DNA of 64,000 nucleotides from Casuarina equisetifolia (GCA_028551475.1 CM052358.1:28670853-28734852), one strand, 5' to 3'. Shown: positions 24,875-38,520, numbered from the stretch's first letter. Made by a program: numbers and translations. Notes: generated from the sequence alone by a model not told the origin.

Positions 24875-25915
24875 TACCATCTTCCCAGAAGCAAAAAATC
24901 ATCGCTGTGGCTTTTGGTTCTCTTATTCTCATAACTACAGCAGCAAAACACTGCAAGAATATCCAGGAAGGAACAATTACATGATGCAAATTGATACAAA
25001 GGAAACAAAATTCTGTGTGAAATAAGGAACAAGCTTAAGCTATAGAAGTGAATAACTATACAGCCTGCAATATGAAACAAGAATGTCCAAGAGAGGCAAA
25101 AAGATAGCGATGCCCACAGTTTATACCTTGAGACTGTATTGGGCATTACTAGCTTGTAGTGAAATAACTTTAAGACTAATATAAACTGAAAAACTCAATT
25201 ACAGTTTGAAGCTTTGATTATGGCTTATATATAAAAGTCAAAATATAAACAGAGAACTAGTTCAAATAAAAGAACCACATCTTTGGTAGAACAATTCTTA
25301 ATTAATGAGTACCAAATTATTAAGAAATCATTTAAATGTATATAACGTTAATAACTTTAAAGATGCATTTAGACTTCAGGTTGTTCTGGAAAATATAGCT
25401 CAAAGCACACAAGAAGGACCAGACACAAAAGGCATCAAAATCTCTACAGCTAACTTATCACTTGAATCACAGCTTCGACATTTCAGAACTTCAGAACCAT
25501 CTCAGGGGAGTTCATTGTCTTTGTATTATAATGTTACAGCATCATATCCCAATCCAAGTATGTGATATTTGCAAATAATGGCAAAATCTACATAACAAAA
25601 TCAACTCCCACCTTTTTCCAATCTCCCAGGGAGAGATGATATCAAAGTTTTCCAAATATACACAGCTATGCTCTAGTTCTGTGGTAAAACCGACCCGCAT
25701 CAGAACACCATACCATTTCATTGTAATCCAGCCCATTACATCGTAATAAAGCGTATGATCTCTCCATCATCATTTTGACAGTAACATCGCCTTCTAGGTA
25801 TTACAATAATTGACCAACATCTGGATTTTACGTTTTTGTGATTATGTGGGAATCTCAGCCAACCGACCAAACAGGTGGTGTGCATAATGAAAGAGTTACA
25901 TATTCGCTTGTGCTC
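24875..25915 (-). pseudogene. Partial TATA-binding-protein gene copy
   Basis: A minus-strand fragment of the TBP gene at 51.5-54.9 kb. It contains the exon reading FAAVVMRIREPKATA (about 24890-24952), the 3' part of the exon reading LKVISLQASNAQYSLK (about 25116-25165), and most of intron 1 at DNA level. The exon reading VCTGAK and all later exons are absent. Exon 1 is deleted, and the sequence passes straight into the TATA-bearing module near 25915. It keeps gene-like introns, so it came from DNA duplication and not from an mRNA. Confidence 0.85.
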
Positions 25916-26340
25916 ACTGCAAAGAATGGCTTAAAGCAAATTCAAATGAACATGGATCTTATCTCAACCAGCAAAGGTTGTATATTATTGATAGGCAGTA
26001 CATACAAATCCTATGAATCTTGTTTTTAACACCACAGCGTGGACCTATATCATATAAAAGCAATAATGATTTTAATGCAAAGCATCCCGCAAATATCCCG
26101 CTTTCCACACCACAAATTCTTACTGTTTTTCAAATCTCTCCTGTATGGCTACGTTCACCTTTGGCTCGCCGAAGCCTGCCCGTGTCGAGAATCCCACAGT
26201 GAAGACCACTGCGTACAGAAACAATATGAACTCAAGTTCCATTGACCGCCGGCCCGTGGAAATTCCCCCCTGTTAAACCCCTTTGCGTAAAGTTGATTCA
26301 TTTGAAGCTTTTTCTGAATGTTGTCGGAACTTATTCACAT
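25915..26340. repeat. TATA-bearing module, copy 2, with TNL leader DNA
   Basis: AAAGAATGGCTTAAAGCAAA, then CCTATATCATATAAAAGC (TATAAAAG at 26053-26060), then a segment GCCGAAGCCTGCCCGTGTCGA shared with 42730. It precedes the decayed TNL at 26907, as the other copy precedes the intact TNL. Confidence 0.6.
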
Positions 26341-26906
26341 CCATCTCTTTTCTCCACCAATTTGTTGTCGATCAATTTCAAATCAGACAGACTTGTTCAC
26401 CTCCTCGTCCATTGCACTCCTCATCAAAATCCAGCATTAGTATTAAGATCTCACCTAAAATGAAGGCACGTGGCAAACCAAGGTCAAAGAAGAGAAGTCA
26501 CATAAGGGCAGCACCGGAATTGAACAAACTGGGAAAGAGAAGAAAAATTGGAAGTGAGGGAAAAGAGGGTATCGAACCAGACACTTGTGTTTTTCCATTG
26601 CTTCATATTTCCTGAGTGTGTAACTTAGCTGCTTTGGATTTCGCAGTGTAATCTAGTTTCTGTTTAAGTTGGTTGTGTTGTAGTAACTTTGTATTCTGTG
26701 CGTGCAAACTTGTGGCAGGAAGTTGTGTGTAATCAGGAGACTATAATCCGAATTCTGGGGAAAACTCTGCGGAATTTTCCTCCAATCTAAGGTGTTCTTC
26801 GTTGCTGTGCAATCCTTGTCCTAACAAGTAAAGATTTCTTTCTCGGAAGCCCTGCAAGCAGTGCCAACAACATCAACAAAATTTTCTACTTCCAAAATTT
26901 CGTCCG
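26341..26906 (+). other. Presumed 5' region of the decayed TNL
   Basis: ATCTCTTTTCTCCACCAATT, GTCGATCAATTTCAAATCAG and CCCTGCAAGCAGTGCCAACA match the leader region of the intact TNL at 43240-43380. No intact coding frame is supported here. Confidence 0.55.
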
Positions 26907-28660
26907 ATGGAATCAACTATCACTTTGGGACCTGTTTCTTCTTCAATCCATTGAATATAGGATGTTTTCTTCAGCTTTCACGGGGAAGATACCCGCAATA
27001 ATTTTGTAGACCATTTACATGCTGCTTTGAAGAGGAAAGGGATTATCAGTTTCAGAGACGATAAGAAACTAGAGATGGTAAAAGTTATTTCTCAAGAGCT
27101 CATGCAAGCAATACGAGATTCTGAATATGCAATTGTTGTGATCTCAAGGAGGTATGCTTTCTCCAATTGATGTTTGATGGAGTTAACCCAAATTATGGAA
27201 TGCAAGTTAGAGACTGGGCTAAAAATATTGCCAATTTTCTACAACGTCGACCCGTCCGACGTTAGAAAGCAAAAAAGCAGTTTTGAGGAAGCGTTTGATA
27301 AGCATGAAAGGGACCCAAAGGTAACATGGAAAACTGTGGGTAATCTCTCTGGATGGCATATAGATAAAATGTATGATCATTGTGATTTGATATGCTAAAT
27401 TTTGGCTTATCTTTCATGATTAGAATTACGAATGTTTTTTTTTTTTAAATAAAGTTTCAGTTTTGATTGAGATTGTTTTTCTTTACAACCTTAAGTCAAT
27501 GATTATTAGTAGAAAGATACTCGAAGAGTCAAGACATGGCTCTCCAAACAGATTTGAGGGACTTGTTGGAATAGGCTCTCAAGTTGAGGAAATAATCTCC
27601 TTACTTTACATGGGATTGGAGGATTTTCATATTGTAGGAATTTGTGGGATGAAAGGAATTGGTAAAACAACTCTTACAAAAGTTGTTTATGACCGAGTAT
27701 CTCCTCAATTCAAAGTTAGATGTTTTGTTGCTAATGTTAGAGAGGAGACCAAAAATCAAGGTTTAACCCATCTACAAATGCAAATTATTTATGAGATCCT
27801 TCAAGAAAGTGAAATTAAGATATGAAATACCTACAATGGAATTGAAGTGATAAAAAAGAGAGTGCGTGATAAAAATATTTTTATAGTTCTTGATGATGTT
27901 GATTTAGAAGACCAATTGAAGGTACTAGCAGGGAGCCAAGACTTGTTAAAACCATATGTGAGTGAAATTTATGAGCTTAAATAGCTAAGGACCAAGAAAT
28001 CTTCAGAATTATTTAATTAGAAAGCCTTTAAGAAGGATCATCCTACCGAAAACTACATGGAATTGTTTATAGATATTGTGAATTATGCTCAAGGTCTTCC
28101 TTTGACTCTTGAAGTTATTGGTTCATTTTTATATGGTAGACCACTATCAATATAGGAAGCTACTCAAGAAAAACTTTAAGTACATGTTGATCCAGACATT
28201 TGCAAGATACTTAAAATAACTAACGATAGATTGCATGATTATGAAAAATAATTATTTTTAGATATTGCTTATTTGTTCAAAGGACAATGCAATGGCAACA
28301 CAATTAGAATGTTGAAAGCTCTTCATTCATATTTTGACATTGATATGAAAGTTCTTAAGGATAGATGTCTTATAAAGTATTCAAATGAATATTTTGAATT
28401 CCATATGCATGATTTGTTACAAAAAATGGGATAACAAATAGTTCATCAAAATTCTCCTGATGAACCTAGAAAACACAATAGATTGGGTTGTTTTGATTGT
28501 ATCAATCACGTATCAAGGCACAATTCTATAAGTGATTCATTTTCCCCTTATGAGGGGAATAATATTTTAATGCAATTTTATGAATTATTTGTCAAACATT
28601 TCTATGACATTAATTTAGTTCTTTTTGCCTTATAGGCAATTGATACTATCAAATGAAGCA
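26907..28660 (+). pseudogene. Decayed TNL receptor (TIR and NB-ARC only)
   Basis: A close relative of the intact TNL at 43615. ATG at 26907 opens a TIR exon (DVFFSFHGEDTRNNF, CLMELTQIMEC, NVDPSDVRKQ) that already contains stops after SSIH and in the SN-CLMEL segment. It also lacks about 15 residues before the exon end. The NB-ARC exon keeps the P-loop (GMKGIGKTTL), kinase-2 (FIVLDDVD) and MHDLL. It has lost the RNBS-B segment and carries roughly eight stops. Similarity continues through the following intron into the first bases of the next exon and ends near 28660, so the LRR and C-JID parts are gone. It cannot make a receptor. Confidence 0.93.
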
Positions 28661-28984
28661 TGAGATTTTAGTTTGGAGAAAAATGTATTGGCAACATCAT
28701 TGTTGGTGCATCAAATCATAAGTCCATTTACCCAAGGTTTTCTTTAAGATGTTCAAATCACCAAACTATTTATGCAAAACAAGAAGTAGTCAATAGACAT
28801 GAAACATGTAGTTTTGAATCCTTTATTTGGATCTTGTTTTTTATAATAAATATTGAGTCTACATGATGACAATGTAAGGTTAGTGATAGTTTCAAATTGT
28901 AAGTGGCTTGCAATGCAACCAATTGGCAAATGAAGGAACTTGTTACAACACTAAGCAAAAGTGAAGATCTTTTGTTTTTTCACA

Positions 28985-29790
28985 ACAAAAGAAACACGAT
29001 CATGTTATTACAATGTCATCGTCTTATGATATGATAGGCATGGCTTGCATTTGATCTTATATCACCAATCCCATGGCTTGGGCCTTGGTTCTCGCTTATT
29101 CTTGTTACTCTACTTGGAGTATGTTGTTGGTACCTACTCATTTAATTAATATATTGGTGTTTAATTGGCAAGTTTGATTCCAATTAAGAGAAAAATTTTG
29201 AATTAGACATTGGGTTACAATGTTCATGACATATCAAGGACTAATTCGTAGGAATTGTTTCATTGAATTGAGGTAAAAGGAAGCCTACCATAATTGTGTT
29301 CATGTCTACAATAACAAAATGCAGACATACTAGCTCTACATTTTCCGTTTGTCTAAAACAAATAAGAATCTATGCCTTAACATCAATGATCCATGTCTAT
29401 AAGATATCAATAGCAATGTTTCATAGCAATTCGTACCTCAACATTATGTTTAATAATTGCAAAAATTGAAAGATGATGAGAAACACTAAGAAACTAACCC
29501 AAGCAACACCAAAAAGTGATTTCAAATTGTGAACATCAACTTATACGTCTTCTCTTGTTTATATCTTGGGTGCCAAAAAAGTTTTATCTCAAGTTGGTTA
29601 TCAAAGTGTAAAATAAAAATTAAACAACATTAAAAAGAACTTAGAATCAAAATAAGTGCAAAAAGATAATAAGAATTTATTTATATTTTAAATTTTTCAA
29701 AAATAGGAAAAACAAAACCTCTAAAAAATTGAGTTTAGAACTAAAACTATGGAAGTAAATAAAATCTCTACCAACAAATTCTATGAAATC
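28985..29790. repeat. Direct repeat D3, distal copy
   Basis: A diverged direct repeat of about 31125-31910. Shared words: ATCATGTTATTACAATGTCA (29000) against ATCATGTTACTACAATGTCA (31130), AAATAAGAATCTATGCCT (29358 and 31494), and ATTGAAAGATGATGA (29466 and 31597). Seen from the minus-strand TNL, this copy lies just behind the last exon and the other copy behind the previous exon, so exon plus flank was duplicated as a unit. Confidence 0.75.
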
Positions 29791-30355
29791 AATAAATAGA
29801 TGCATTATTCGGACTAGCACTAGTAAATAATTCTAAACTTGCTTGTGAAATTTCTATCTAGCAGTAGGTTTTTACCAGTTTCTCCTTCAAGTAATTAATA
29901 TGGCAACCACGAGAAATATCTGCCCTTCTTCATTCTTAAGCAACTCCTATGTCGTTACTACACTGGCATGAATTCTTTTTCTCAATTGCAAGATATGAGT
30001 TTATAGCACTAAAAATTGAACTAAAGCACAATAAAAAAAGAGAAGGGAAGAAGTGCAATCTAACATGTCAGTAAAATAAAAGAAAGTCTACTTGCAAAAG
30101 AGTGGGGAATAAAAACACAATCTCACAATCAATGACAATGTCTTTTGTCAACTGGAAACACAAACAAGAAACAGCACAAGCTTTTTGGCCTCCTTTTTAT
30201 TTAGAACTCAAGTGGATATTGATCTAGCTGGTGATGCCAAAATCGCCATTTCCTGTAAAAATGCATTAGGCAAGTGATCACCGCTTCCGATGAATTTTGA
30301 TAAGTCAAGTGCGAGCCCTTGAAGTGGTAAAAGCAGCAAACAATAAGAGGAGAGG

Positions 30356-33300
30356 TTATTCAGCTATTCTTTTTCTTTTGCCTTCGTCTTCAAGTCTCGA
30401 ATCAGGGGGTGCTCTCGGTCTTTTAAGGCCAGAGTCTTCATCAGATCTGTTGCTTGAATTGGGCTTTTCTTTGTCCTCATCTTCGGTCTTCTCATCTAAG
30501 AAAGCCTCCAGTTGACCAATGAGACGCAGAGTTTCAAAAAAGGGAATGCTATCGTGTATTAACTCCCTTTCGCTACACACGTGGAAGAATCTAAGGATAC
30601 ATTTCTTCACTATTAAACCTGAGTAATTGCTAGAGAAAGTAGCTTCAAGGCAACTGCGTTGATTCAACCAACGTCCAAATAATGCAAGTGGAATATATGA
30701 AAGCCAATGAAATCCGTTTGGTGTCCATAACAGCCTCAATTCTTCTGTGCTGATGCCATGAAGATGGACTTTTGGCTTCGTTCCAGCTACGTTGCTTCCT
30801 AAAACACAGCGAAGATGGTGAGGACGACTGCTCCAAAACGGTCTAAAGAGTGCTTTTTGATCCTCGGGAACGGTAAAATGAGCACATAGTAAAAGTCCCA
30901 TCCTACCACTGTCATTGTCGGGTACATCAATTGTTAGTGACGGCCCATTACTCCAATCACTAATCAAATGGCAGGCTGCTCTTGGACGAAAACACAAAGT
31001 GAATACCAAGCGTCGATCAAAGTCCTGTAGAATGAACATATAGGAGGTACAATGTACATTAGTTTGGGAGAGGGAGAAAGAAAAGCATGGTTGGTAGTGT
31101 ATTGGATCATATTTACAGCAAAAAAACACAATCATGTTACTACAATGTCATTGTCCAATGAAATGATAGGCCTGGCCTGCATGTGGTCTAACATCAGAAT
31201 CTCATGGCTCGGACCTTGGCTTTTTGCTTAACATTGTTGTTTACTCAGAGGATGTTGTTGATACCTACTCAATTTAATTAACACATTGATGGTTTCACTG
31301 GGGAGGTCAATTCTAATTAGCAGGAAAATTTAGAATTAGATATTGTGTTGCATTGTTCAAGACACATTAAGGACTAATTAGCTAAAACTATTTCGTTGTA
31401 TTGAGGTAAAAGAAAACCTATAGTAGCCATGGTCCATGAATGAAGAACAAAAGTGCATATATACCAACACTATTTGTTCCACCTGTCTAAAGCAAATAAG
31501 AATCTATGCCTCAATATCAATGGTCTATGTTTGGAAGATGTCAATAGTAAGATTTCATAGAAATTTATCCCAACATCCATTTAACAATAGTAAAAATTGA
31601 AAGATGATGATAAATATTAAGGAACTAACTCTAGCAACACCAAGAAGTAATTTCAAATTGTGAACGTTAATTTATACATCTTTTCTTTATGGTTTGGGTG
31701 TCAAATAAAGTTTTAGCACAAGTTAAATACCAAAATGTAAATAGAATTAAATTGCATTAAAAAATTTAGAATCAAACTAATTGGAAAGTGATATAAGAAT
31801 TGAGTTATATTATAAATTTTTCAAAAAGAATTAAAAATCTAGACAATTGAGTTTAAAATTAAAAGCTAAGGAATTCAATAAAACCTCCTCCCACAAATTC
31901 TACTCTGTCAAACATTGTCAACGAAAAAAAAATCAGCAAACAGAAACACGAGTTAATCAACACAAAGGAAAAAAAAAAAAAGGAAAAAAAATTTTATTGG
32001 AAGCTTGTCACGTCATCGGTGACGGACCGAGGGTGGCATATCTGCAATATGCACAGCATACCGTACGGATGAACACTCCCCGCCAAAGGTTCCTAAAGGG
32101 CACACTAGACTACAAGCACTGTAAACATACTATTTAAGGGAACTATGTTGCAAAGGGCAACCAACAGTGAGATAATAATAGCAATAAACAAGAAAGAGAT
32201 TAAATAAATTTTACCCCGTCCTGCCGTTGCGTAGGAGAGACCTTTTCTTCCTCCTGGACCGGGCCAAAGATTGCCACTCGAGTAGAATTAATAGAATCAT
32301 AAAAACATCGTGGATCCAAATCACCTTCAGAAATGTTACTCATCTCTCTAAAGAACTCTGCATCACCATAAAGATCTAGTAGCCGCCCCGCCATACACTC
32401 GAACTCCACATTCTCGCTAACTGAAGCAATTGAAACCCAGTAGCTCCGTTTACATGATTCTAGCCAGTCAAGTGGAACCTCTATGTGCACCCACATTCCG
32501 TTTGGGCCAACGTGAGAAATTTTAGGTAAACAAAAGACTAAGGTGTTTGGACTAGGTTTATCGCATCCAACTTCACAAACAAACTCAGGAAATATATGAT
32601 TTCCGCCTTTACAAACAATCAACAAAGCACATCCCTTCGGTCCATGCGAACCCAAATCCCAATTCTTCAGATAAATTTTAATTGCTCTGCTGGAAATATT
32701 CTCTGTTGTGCTTCCCTTGTCGAACCACTTTGGGATTTCTGAAACTCGTATTGGGCCACATGTTACCTCAAATTCAAGATCAGGCCACTGTAAACAAAAG
32801 AATAAATAAACAAAAAGGGGGAAGACGTTAACTGCAGTAGTTTCATGCTATTAGGAAACAAGAATTTTTTATTTCCTAAGCCTGATACATATAGTACTTA
32901 AAAGGAGAGTAAAAAACTCACCTCGCTATCCTTCCATACAGGACTCTGTGAAGGCAGATATAGGACCTTAAGGTTTGGCATCGAAACCAATATAGGCAAA
33001 CGTAAAAGCGCGGACACCAACCTGTGATTTTAGAAAAACTGCACGCCGCCACGTGTCCCTCTTCTCATCAAATGCCTCCATGCTTGGACAATTTCCTAAT
33101 CCCAAATAACCCAACGTCAATGGCAACTTTGGCAATGATCGAAGAGAGATGCAATTATCCAAATGAAGCCAACGGAGTTTCTGTAAATTTGTTCCCTGAT
33201 AATCTTAAATACGAAAGTGAGGAACGGCAACCAAGGTTTTGAAGAATTCCGCCATGGGATATATTGCAATAACTCAAATCCAGGTCTAATAATGATCTAA

Positions 33301-36028
33301 AACCTGAGGATAAAGCCTCCGACAAATTTTCGATTTTACTGCAGTGGCTCAAGGAAAGCTTTTGAAGGACTGAATGTTGACATAGGCTTTCAGGTAATTT
33401 TTTAAAATTGTTGTAGGATAGGTCTAGATCTGAGAGTAAGGAACAATGACCAATATCCTTAGGAATTTCTAGGAGATTGCAAGAATGCAAGTCCAATTTT
33501 GACACAGATCTCAAATCCAGTTTTGACAAAGGGTGGGCCTTTGACAAACGCTCACAAAATGAAAGGTCAAGTATTTCAAGGTTTGGGATGATGGTCAAAT
33601 ATGGCATCTCAATCAACATTTTTGAGTTACTCAAGTTTATGTGCTTTAATTTTGAAAAGTCTTGTTGCAAATAAACAAATGGTTAAGACTAAAGTGAAAA
33701 ATAGAGTGAAGAAGAGTAAAAATAAAAACAAGAAAAGATTACATTCACATAAAACCAAAATATTACCTTTTGCCCATTCCACAGTAGTTCAATGCAACTA
33801 TATTGCAATATTAGTGCACCAAGATTTGTTGGATTAAAATTTGACTCATTGGGCGAGTAACTGAAAGGATAGTTATTCCATTCCACAATATGTAACTCGG
33901 TGTTGAACTTGAATTTTGAAATATCATAACATTTTTGTAATGTATCATTGTCTTTGAATCCATGATAGACAAAAATTCTCAACTTCTTCATTGTTGAGAA
34001 AGCTTTTGAGAGTTTTTCCTTATCTAGTAGCCCTAGTTGGTGAAGGAAAATGCCTTTCACCTCATTAATTTCCTATAATCAAGGAAATTGAAATTAGTGC
34101 AATGAAAACACAAAACAAATATGAGGAAATTCTTAATATCAAATAAACTTGTATATGTTAGCATCTAAACTAATTCACTTACAGATTCCATATTTAGAAT
34201 GAAAATAACGTCTTCAGGCTTTAACAATCTACTCTTCCCAGCAATTTCATTACCCATTTGACATAACAGATCATGAATACATAACATTTGTTTTTTTGAA
34301 AACCTTATGAGAGATAGGCGCTTAAGATCTTTAAGAATAGTCTTAGAATGGTATCCCAAACATTTTGGTTGAAAGATAACTTCTTTTTTAGACTTCCAAT
34401 TGTAGAAAACTACAATGTCTAAAAATGCTTATTTTGTTGCTAAATCTTTCAGGCTATCAAAAGTGATTTGAAGTTTCTCAAAAACATTAGGGTCAAGTTT
34501 TTCTGTTATTTGAGCATGGTAACTCTTCCATACACTCTCTTCTTCCTCACGTAAGTAGGAACCAAAAACATCTGGGTGTTAAAGGATGACCTTTCGCAAC
34601 TTCTACAATTGGCTTGACCCATCTCGTAAACTTTTCTTCAGGATGACCATCTTTAAATGCTCTTGAACAAAAAAGTTGTGTAGCAGCATCCTCATTTAAC
34701 TCCTCAACATCATAAATATTGGCCTTATACAATTGTAGCAAATGACGGTCTTTGCTAGTTAGGATAATTCTGCTTCCTTCTTTAAACCAGTTGGGACTCT
34801 CGGCTAATGCATTTACTTGCTTACATTTACACACGTTGTCAAGTACAACCAAAACCTTTTGAGTTCTTAGCCTGGTCTTCAAGACTTTGGTTACTTCTTC
34901 ATCAGTTTTTAACGAATTAGCTGCTTCTTCTTTGAGAATAACAGAAATAAGTTGTTTTTGTAAATCAGTGATACTATTGTTGTCCTTTTCTCCGATGCCA
35001 GAAATAAAGCAACATTTTTCAAACTTATGTGAAGTTATTTGATAAGTGATATCAGCTAGAGTTGTTTTACCAATTCTGCTCATTCCACAAATTCCTATAA
35101 AGCGAATACCAGCAGATCTTAAATCAAGTAATTCTATGATTTGCTTCAATGGAGATTTTATTCCAACAACGAACTTGTCAATGCCTAAAACAGATAATTC
35201 CTTGGTATCAAGTACTTCTTGGATATCTTTGCCAATAAGGGACTCATCAATGCCTATTAAGTTACACATCAAGTGCTTATATATCTTCCTACTGATTCCT
35301 TCAACTATTTCTGCTTCGTAACTATTAGAAAAATACTAGCTTAGAGCAAAATACAACAAATCAAAAATTGTTCTTGTTCAATTTCCTACGGAAGGAAATA
35401 AAATTTATTATACTAATTCGTAAGAGTCAGTAAAGTTAGTGTGAGTAATTACAATAGTGAAAATACCTGTCTTGCACATGCCATCCGGAGACACCGCCCA
35501 CTTTCTTCAAGGCAACTCTGTACGATTCCAGGAGTCTTTGGCGGAGTCCAAAGAGTAGTCACCTATTTCATTCAAAATAGTTTTCCTATTTTCCCAATTG
35601 GAGTCATCTTTAAGTTTAGTGAAGGCCTCTCCAAAAGCCCCCTCCAGTTTTCGTACGTCGGAGGGAATCACATGATAGAAAACAGGGAAAACAGTAAGTC
35701 GTCCCATTTCCCTGAGTTTCATGATCAAGGCCAGCTCAAACAAACACGATTCTGACCCACCAAAGTTCTCTGAGATGACAATGATCGCGTATTGAGATTC
35801 TTCTAATGCGTTCTTGAGACCTGGATGGATTTCTTGTCCAGGTAGTTCTCTATCATCTCTAAAGACCATAATCCCCAACCTCGTCAAAGCGGCATACAGA
35901 TGATCTGTAAAACCATGTCGGGTGTCCGGGCCGCGAAAACTGAGATAAACCTCGTACTTCTGCTGATGATTTGAAGAAGAAAAAGATGATGAAGATGATG
36001 GGAGTGAATAAGGGCTTTTGGACGCCAT
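30356..36028 (-). pseudogene. TNL receptor pseudogene with tandem C-JID exons
   Basis: Six exons: about 36028-35467 (TIR), 35321-34183 (NB-ARC), 34072-33767 and 33660-32922 (LRR), 32787-32215 (C-JID-like), 31024-30356 (second C-JID-like). TIR motifs: YEVYLSFRGPDTR and CLFEL with the catalytic Glu. NB-ARC: GMSRIGKTTLA and VVLDN in kinase-2 in place of the usual DD. The exon-1/2 junction phase equals that of the intact TNL. Defects: a frame change in TIR exon 1 near 35520, another after the GHPL motif near 34575, a TAA at 34429-34431, and a frame change in the LRR exon near 33170. The two last exons are both open. The final one ends with an acidic stretch and basic clusters (LKRPRAPP, GKRKRIAE) resembling nuclear localisation signals. 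The second C-JID is unusual for TNLs and arose by tandem exon duplication. Confidence 0.9.
31125..31910. repeat. Direct repeat D3, proximal copy inside last TNL intron
   Basis: Partner of 28985-29790. It occupies the intron between the two C-JID-like exons of the minus-strand TNL. Confidence 0.75.
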
Positions 36029-36339
36029 TGCAGACTCACAGGTATGTCCAGTCCGACGATCGTTGGCGGACATCGACACTCGCAAGCTCTGTTTAATAAA
36101 TAGTCACGTCAAGTTGGATTTTTGCTTCAAGACGCGTCAAAAGCGAAAGAAGTAAATTTCCATCACGCGTGAAAAGGAGTCAGGTGGCGTCGCAAACTTT
36201 CGTCTCATCTTTTCTTTTGGGGAGTTGAAATATTTAATGCGTATTGTTAATGAGGAAAGCGGACGCTTCTCGATTTGGGAGATTGGTCTTTTTCACTGAG
36301 TTGTTTTGTTTCGATTGACAGAACTTTTAATAAGTTGAT

Positions 36340-38520
36340 CATCCTTATTTTATTTCGATCGACAGTGCTTTAATAAGTTTAAAAGAACACTAATGGAAGT
36401 GTAACTTTTGCAACATGTGTTGCCGCGTTGGACAGCTCACACGGCAGCACCTAAATGAGCCTTGGCCTATTACTCGCCGGAAGTGAGAGAGCCCGCGAGC
36501 AGCTTGAACAACAGAGGCAACTCACTGCGAACCCACTACACTGGTGGTATAGTTGTTTCTTTCTGCTTTGTAATCGATTGATGTTGCTATAATTTGAGCT
36601 TGTAAATTTTTTTCTGATTGGATAAACAAGTTTCTGCAATCATTTGTGTTTGTGCGTAAGAATCAATAAGAACAACTTCACCCCGAGCAACAATTGCCAT
36701 CTCACCCTTCAAAAGTCAGTCTACTCTATTAATTATAATTCTTTAAATAAAATTCATTTTTAGAAATATGAAACAATTTCACACAATGTAGTACATACCC
36801 TCATATATCATTAATGATATCTTACAATAAATTCAAAATTTAGCCATATTTATAAAGGTATTAGGAGTAAATTTAGATTTTTAATATCATTTTAAAAAGT
36901 TTATCATTCAATTTAAAAGTTAATTCTTAAATTAAATAATAAAATTTTTATAATATTATCTACTTTTTATTTTTTGTTTAATAACTTTCTATTTTAACCT
37001 TTTTAGATTTCTTTTTAGAAATTTATCCATTTGGCTTAATGATAGTACATGCAAGTTGGAGGACAAAAGAGATAAATGTAAGACAACTAAATAGGAATTT
37101 GAGAGATTGTTGATACACGAAGTGTAAACGCCCTCAAATTTTCAACATAAGGAATGGATTTTTATTGCTTTTCACAGATTTGATATAAAGTTTCATACAA
37201 AGCAAGTCTTGTCATTTTGTAAATTTCCTTCGGACCACCCCTTTTCAAAATATCTTCTCAAAATTTTTGGAAGTTCATTATGAATAATGCGTGGTGTAAA
37301 TGAATTTTTTATAGATTTTTTAGGCCAGCATCCAATTAGATAATCTTATTGAACCCAGACTTTGTATTTAAAGATGTAAAATGAAAAGTCATATTTTCAC
37401 TTAGTGTCTTGTCAGTTCATGCACCAAAGGGGCTAATAAAAGGCTAGCACTTAATTAGAGGCCAATCTTTCAGTTTTGACTCATTTTAAAGTCATCAAAA
37501 GCTAGTTAAGTAGCTTAGATCTATAAATACTCAACTTGTTTGAACCTTATCAAAAAACTAAATTATGGATTAAAGTGAGACTTTAAACTTATTTTTACCA
37601 TCAAGAACTAGAAATTTACTCATGTTATTACTTTGTTACAATGATGATTTTTTTGAAAAATTCTTTCGAAGACAACTTGCTAATGTGTTAGACTCTTCAA
37701 ATAGGAGTCGTAAGGGTCCCGGAAATGCGTTACACTCACCTAACAGGTGTGGGAGGGGTCTTTTCAAGTTTCCTTTGCTCTAAGGGTCCCGGAAATTGCT
37801 GCATGTTTACCTCTTTTTGAAAAATCTTCTAGTTGATCAGGCACTCTGGGAAAGATCCTTCGAAATCATGCTAAGCAAAATCACGGAAATCTCTTTGCGC
37901 CGAGCATCCAATCAGAAGGTCTTGTTGACCTCGTACTGTGCCTTGGCCGCGTCAAACGGCTTCTGATGAAAGGTAGCTGAGATATTCGCTGGTGCAAAAA
38001 TGTCTTTTCCTCTTTGCCTTCCTGAGTACGTTCAGCACTGCTCAGGTCGTGAAGGAGCAGTAACAGATGCGTGGAGTTGGTGTTGAAAGGCACCCAGATT
38101 GGAATTTGCAGTGCAATTATTCTGCTTTTGCGCCACCACTTTCAAAAGAAGAACGGTCCCAGCTTTTGGCAAAAGGCATTTATATGGACGCAACTTTCTT
38201 CCCCGGCAAACTAGAAATTTCGTACTTTGTAATAACCTAAAGAAAGTGGGAATGAATGGTGATGCTTGGAAATTTCATACTAGAACAGAGAGATATGCCT
38301 CTAACGGTGGTGGGAACATCCTCTGGATTTCTTGGCTGCCACGTCTCCGACGAGTGGAAGTAGATATATATGCACGCGTTTTGCTAGGTCAAGTAAATTT
38401 TGGGAGCTTATGCCCAAAAAGTGGTTTCCAATAGTGCAGTCGTGCTGCTGTTGGATGATTTAGTTCTTGTGCTTGTTAAAATAATCAGGCTTCATGCCAT
38501 TTTGAATAAGAACTTGTACG
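36340..38520. repeat. Duplicated non-coding block D1, copy 2, with composite repeat inside
   Basis: Colinear with 3884-5395. After the first 140 bases it carries extra DNA that includes the AT-rich lead and head of the composite repeat (36720-37200, GGAATTTGAGAGATTG). Shared sequence then resumes at 37205. It begins about 300 bases upstream of the minus-strand TNL start. Confidence 0.8.

Noticed and set aside
24663-25146. A second functional TBP gene
   Set aside because: Only an altered exon 3 and part of exon 2 are present. The DNA-binding repeats and the start are missing.
35467-35530. A short intron to explain the frame change at the end of the minus-strand TIR exon
   Set aside because: The segment would be too short for a plant intron, and the correct donor (CAG then GTATTT at 35467) is already present in the shifted frame.
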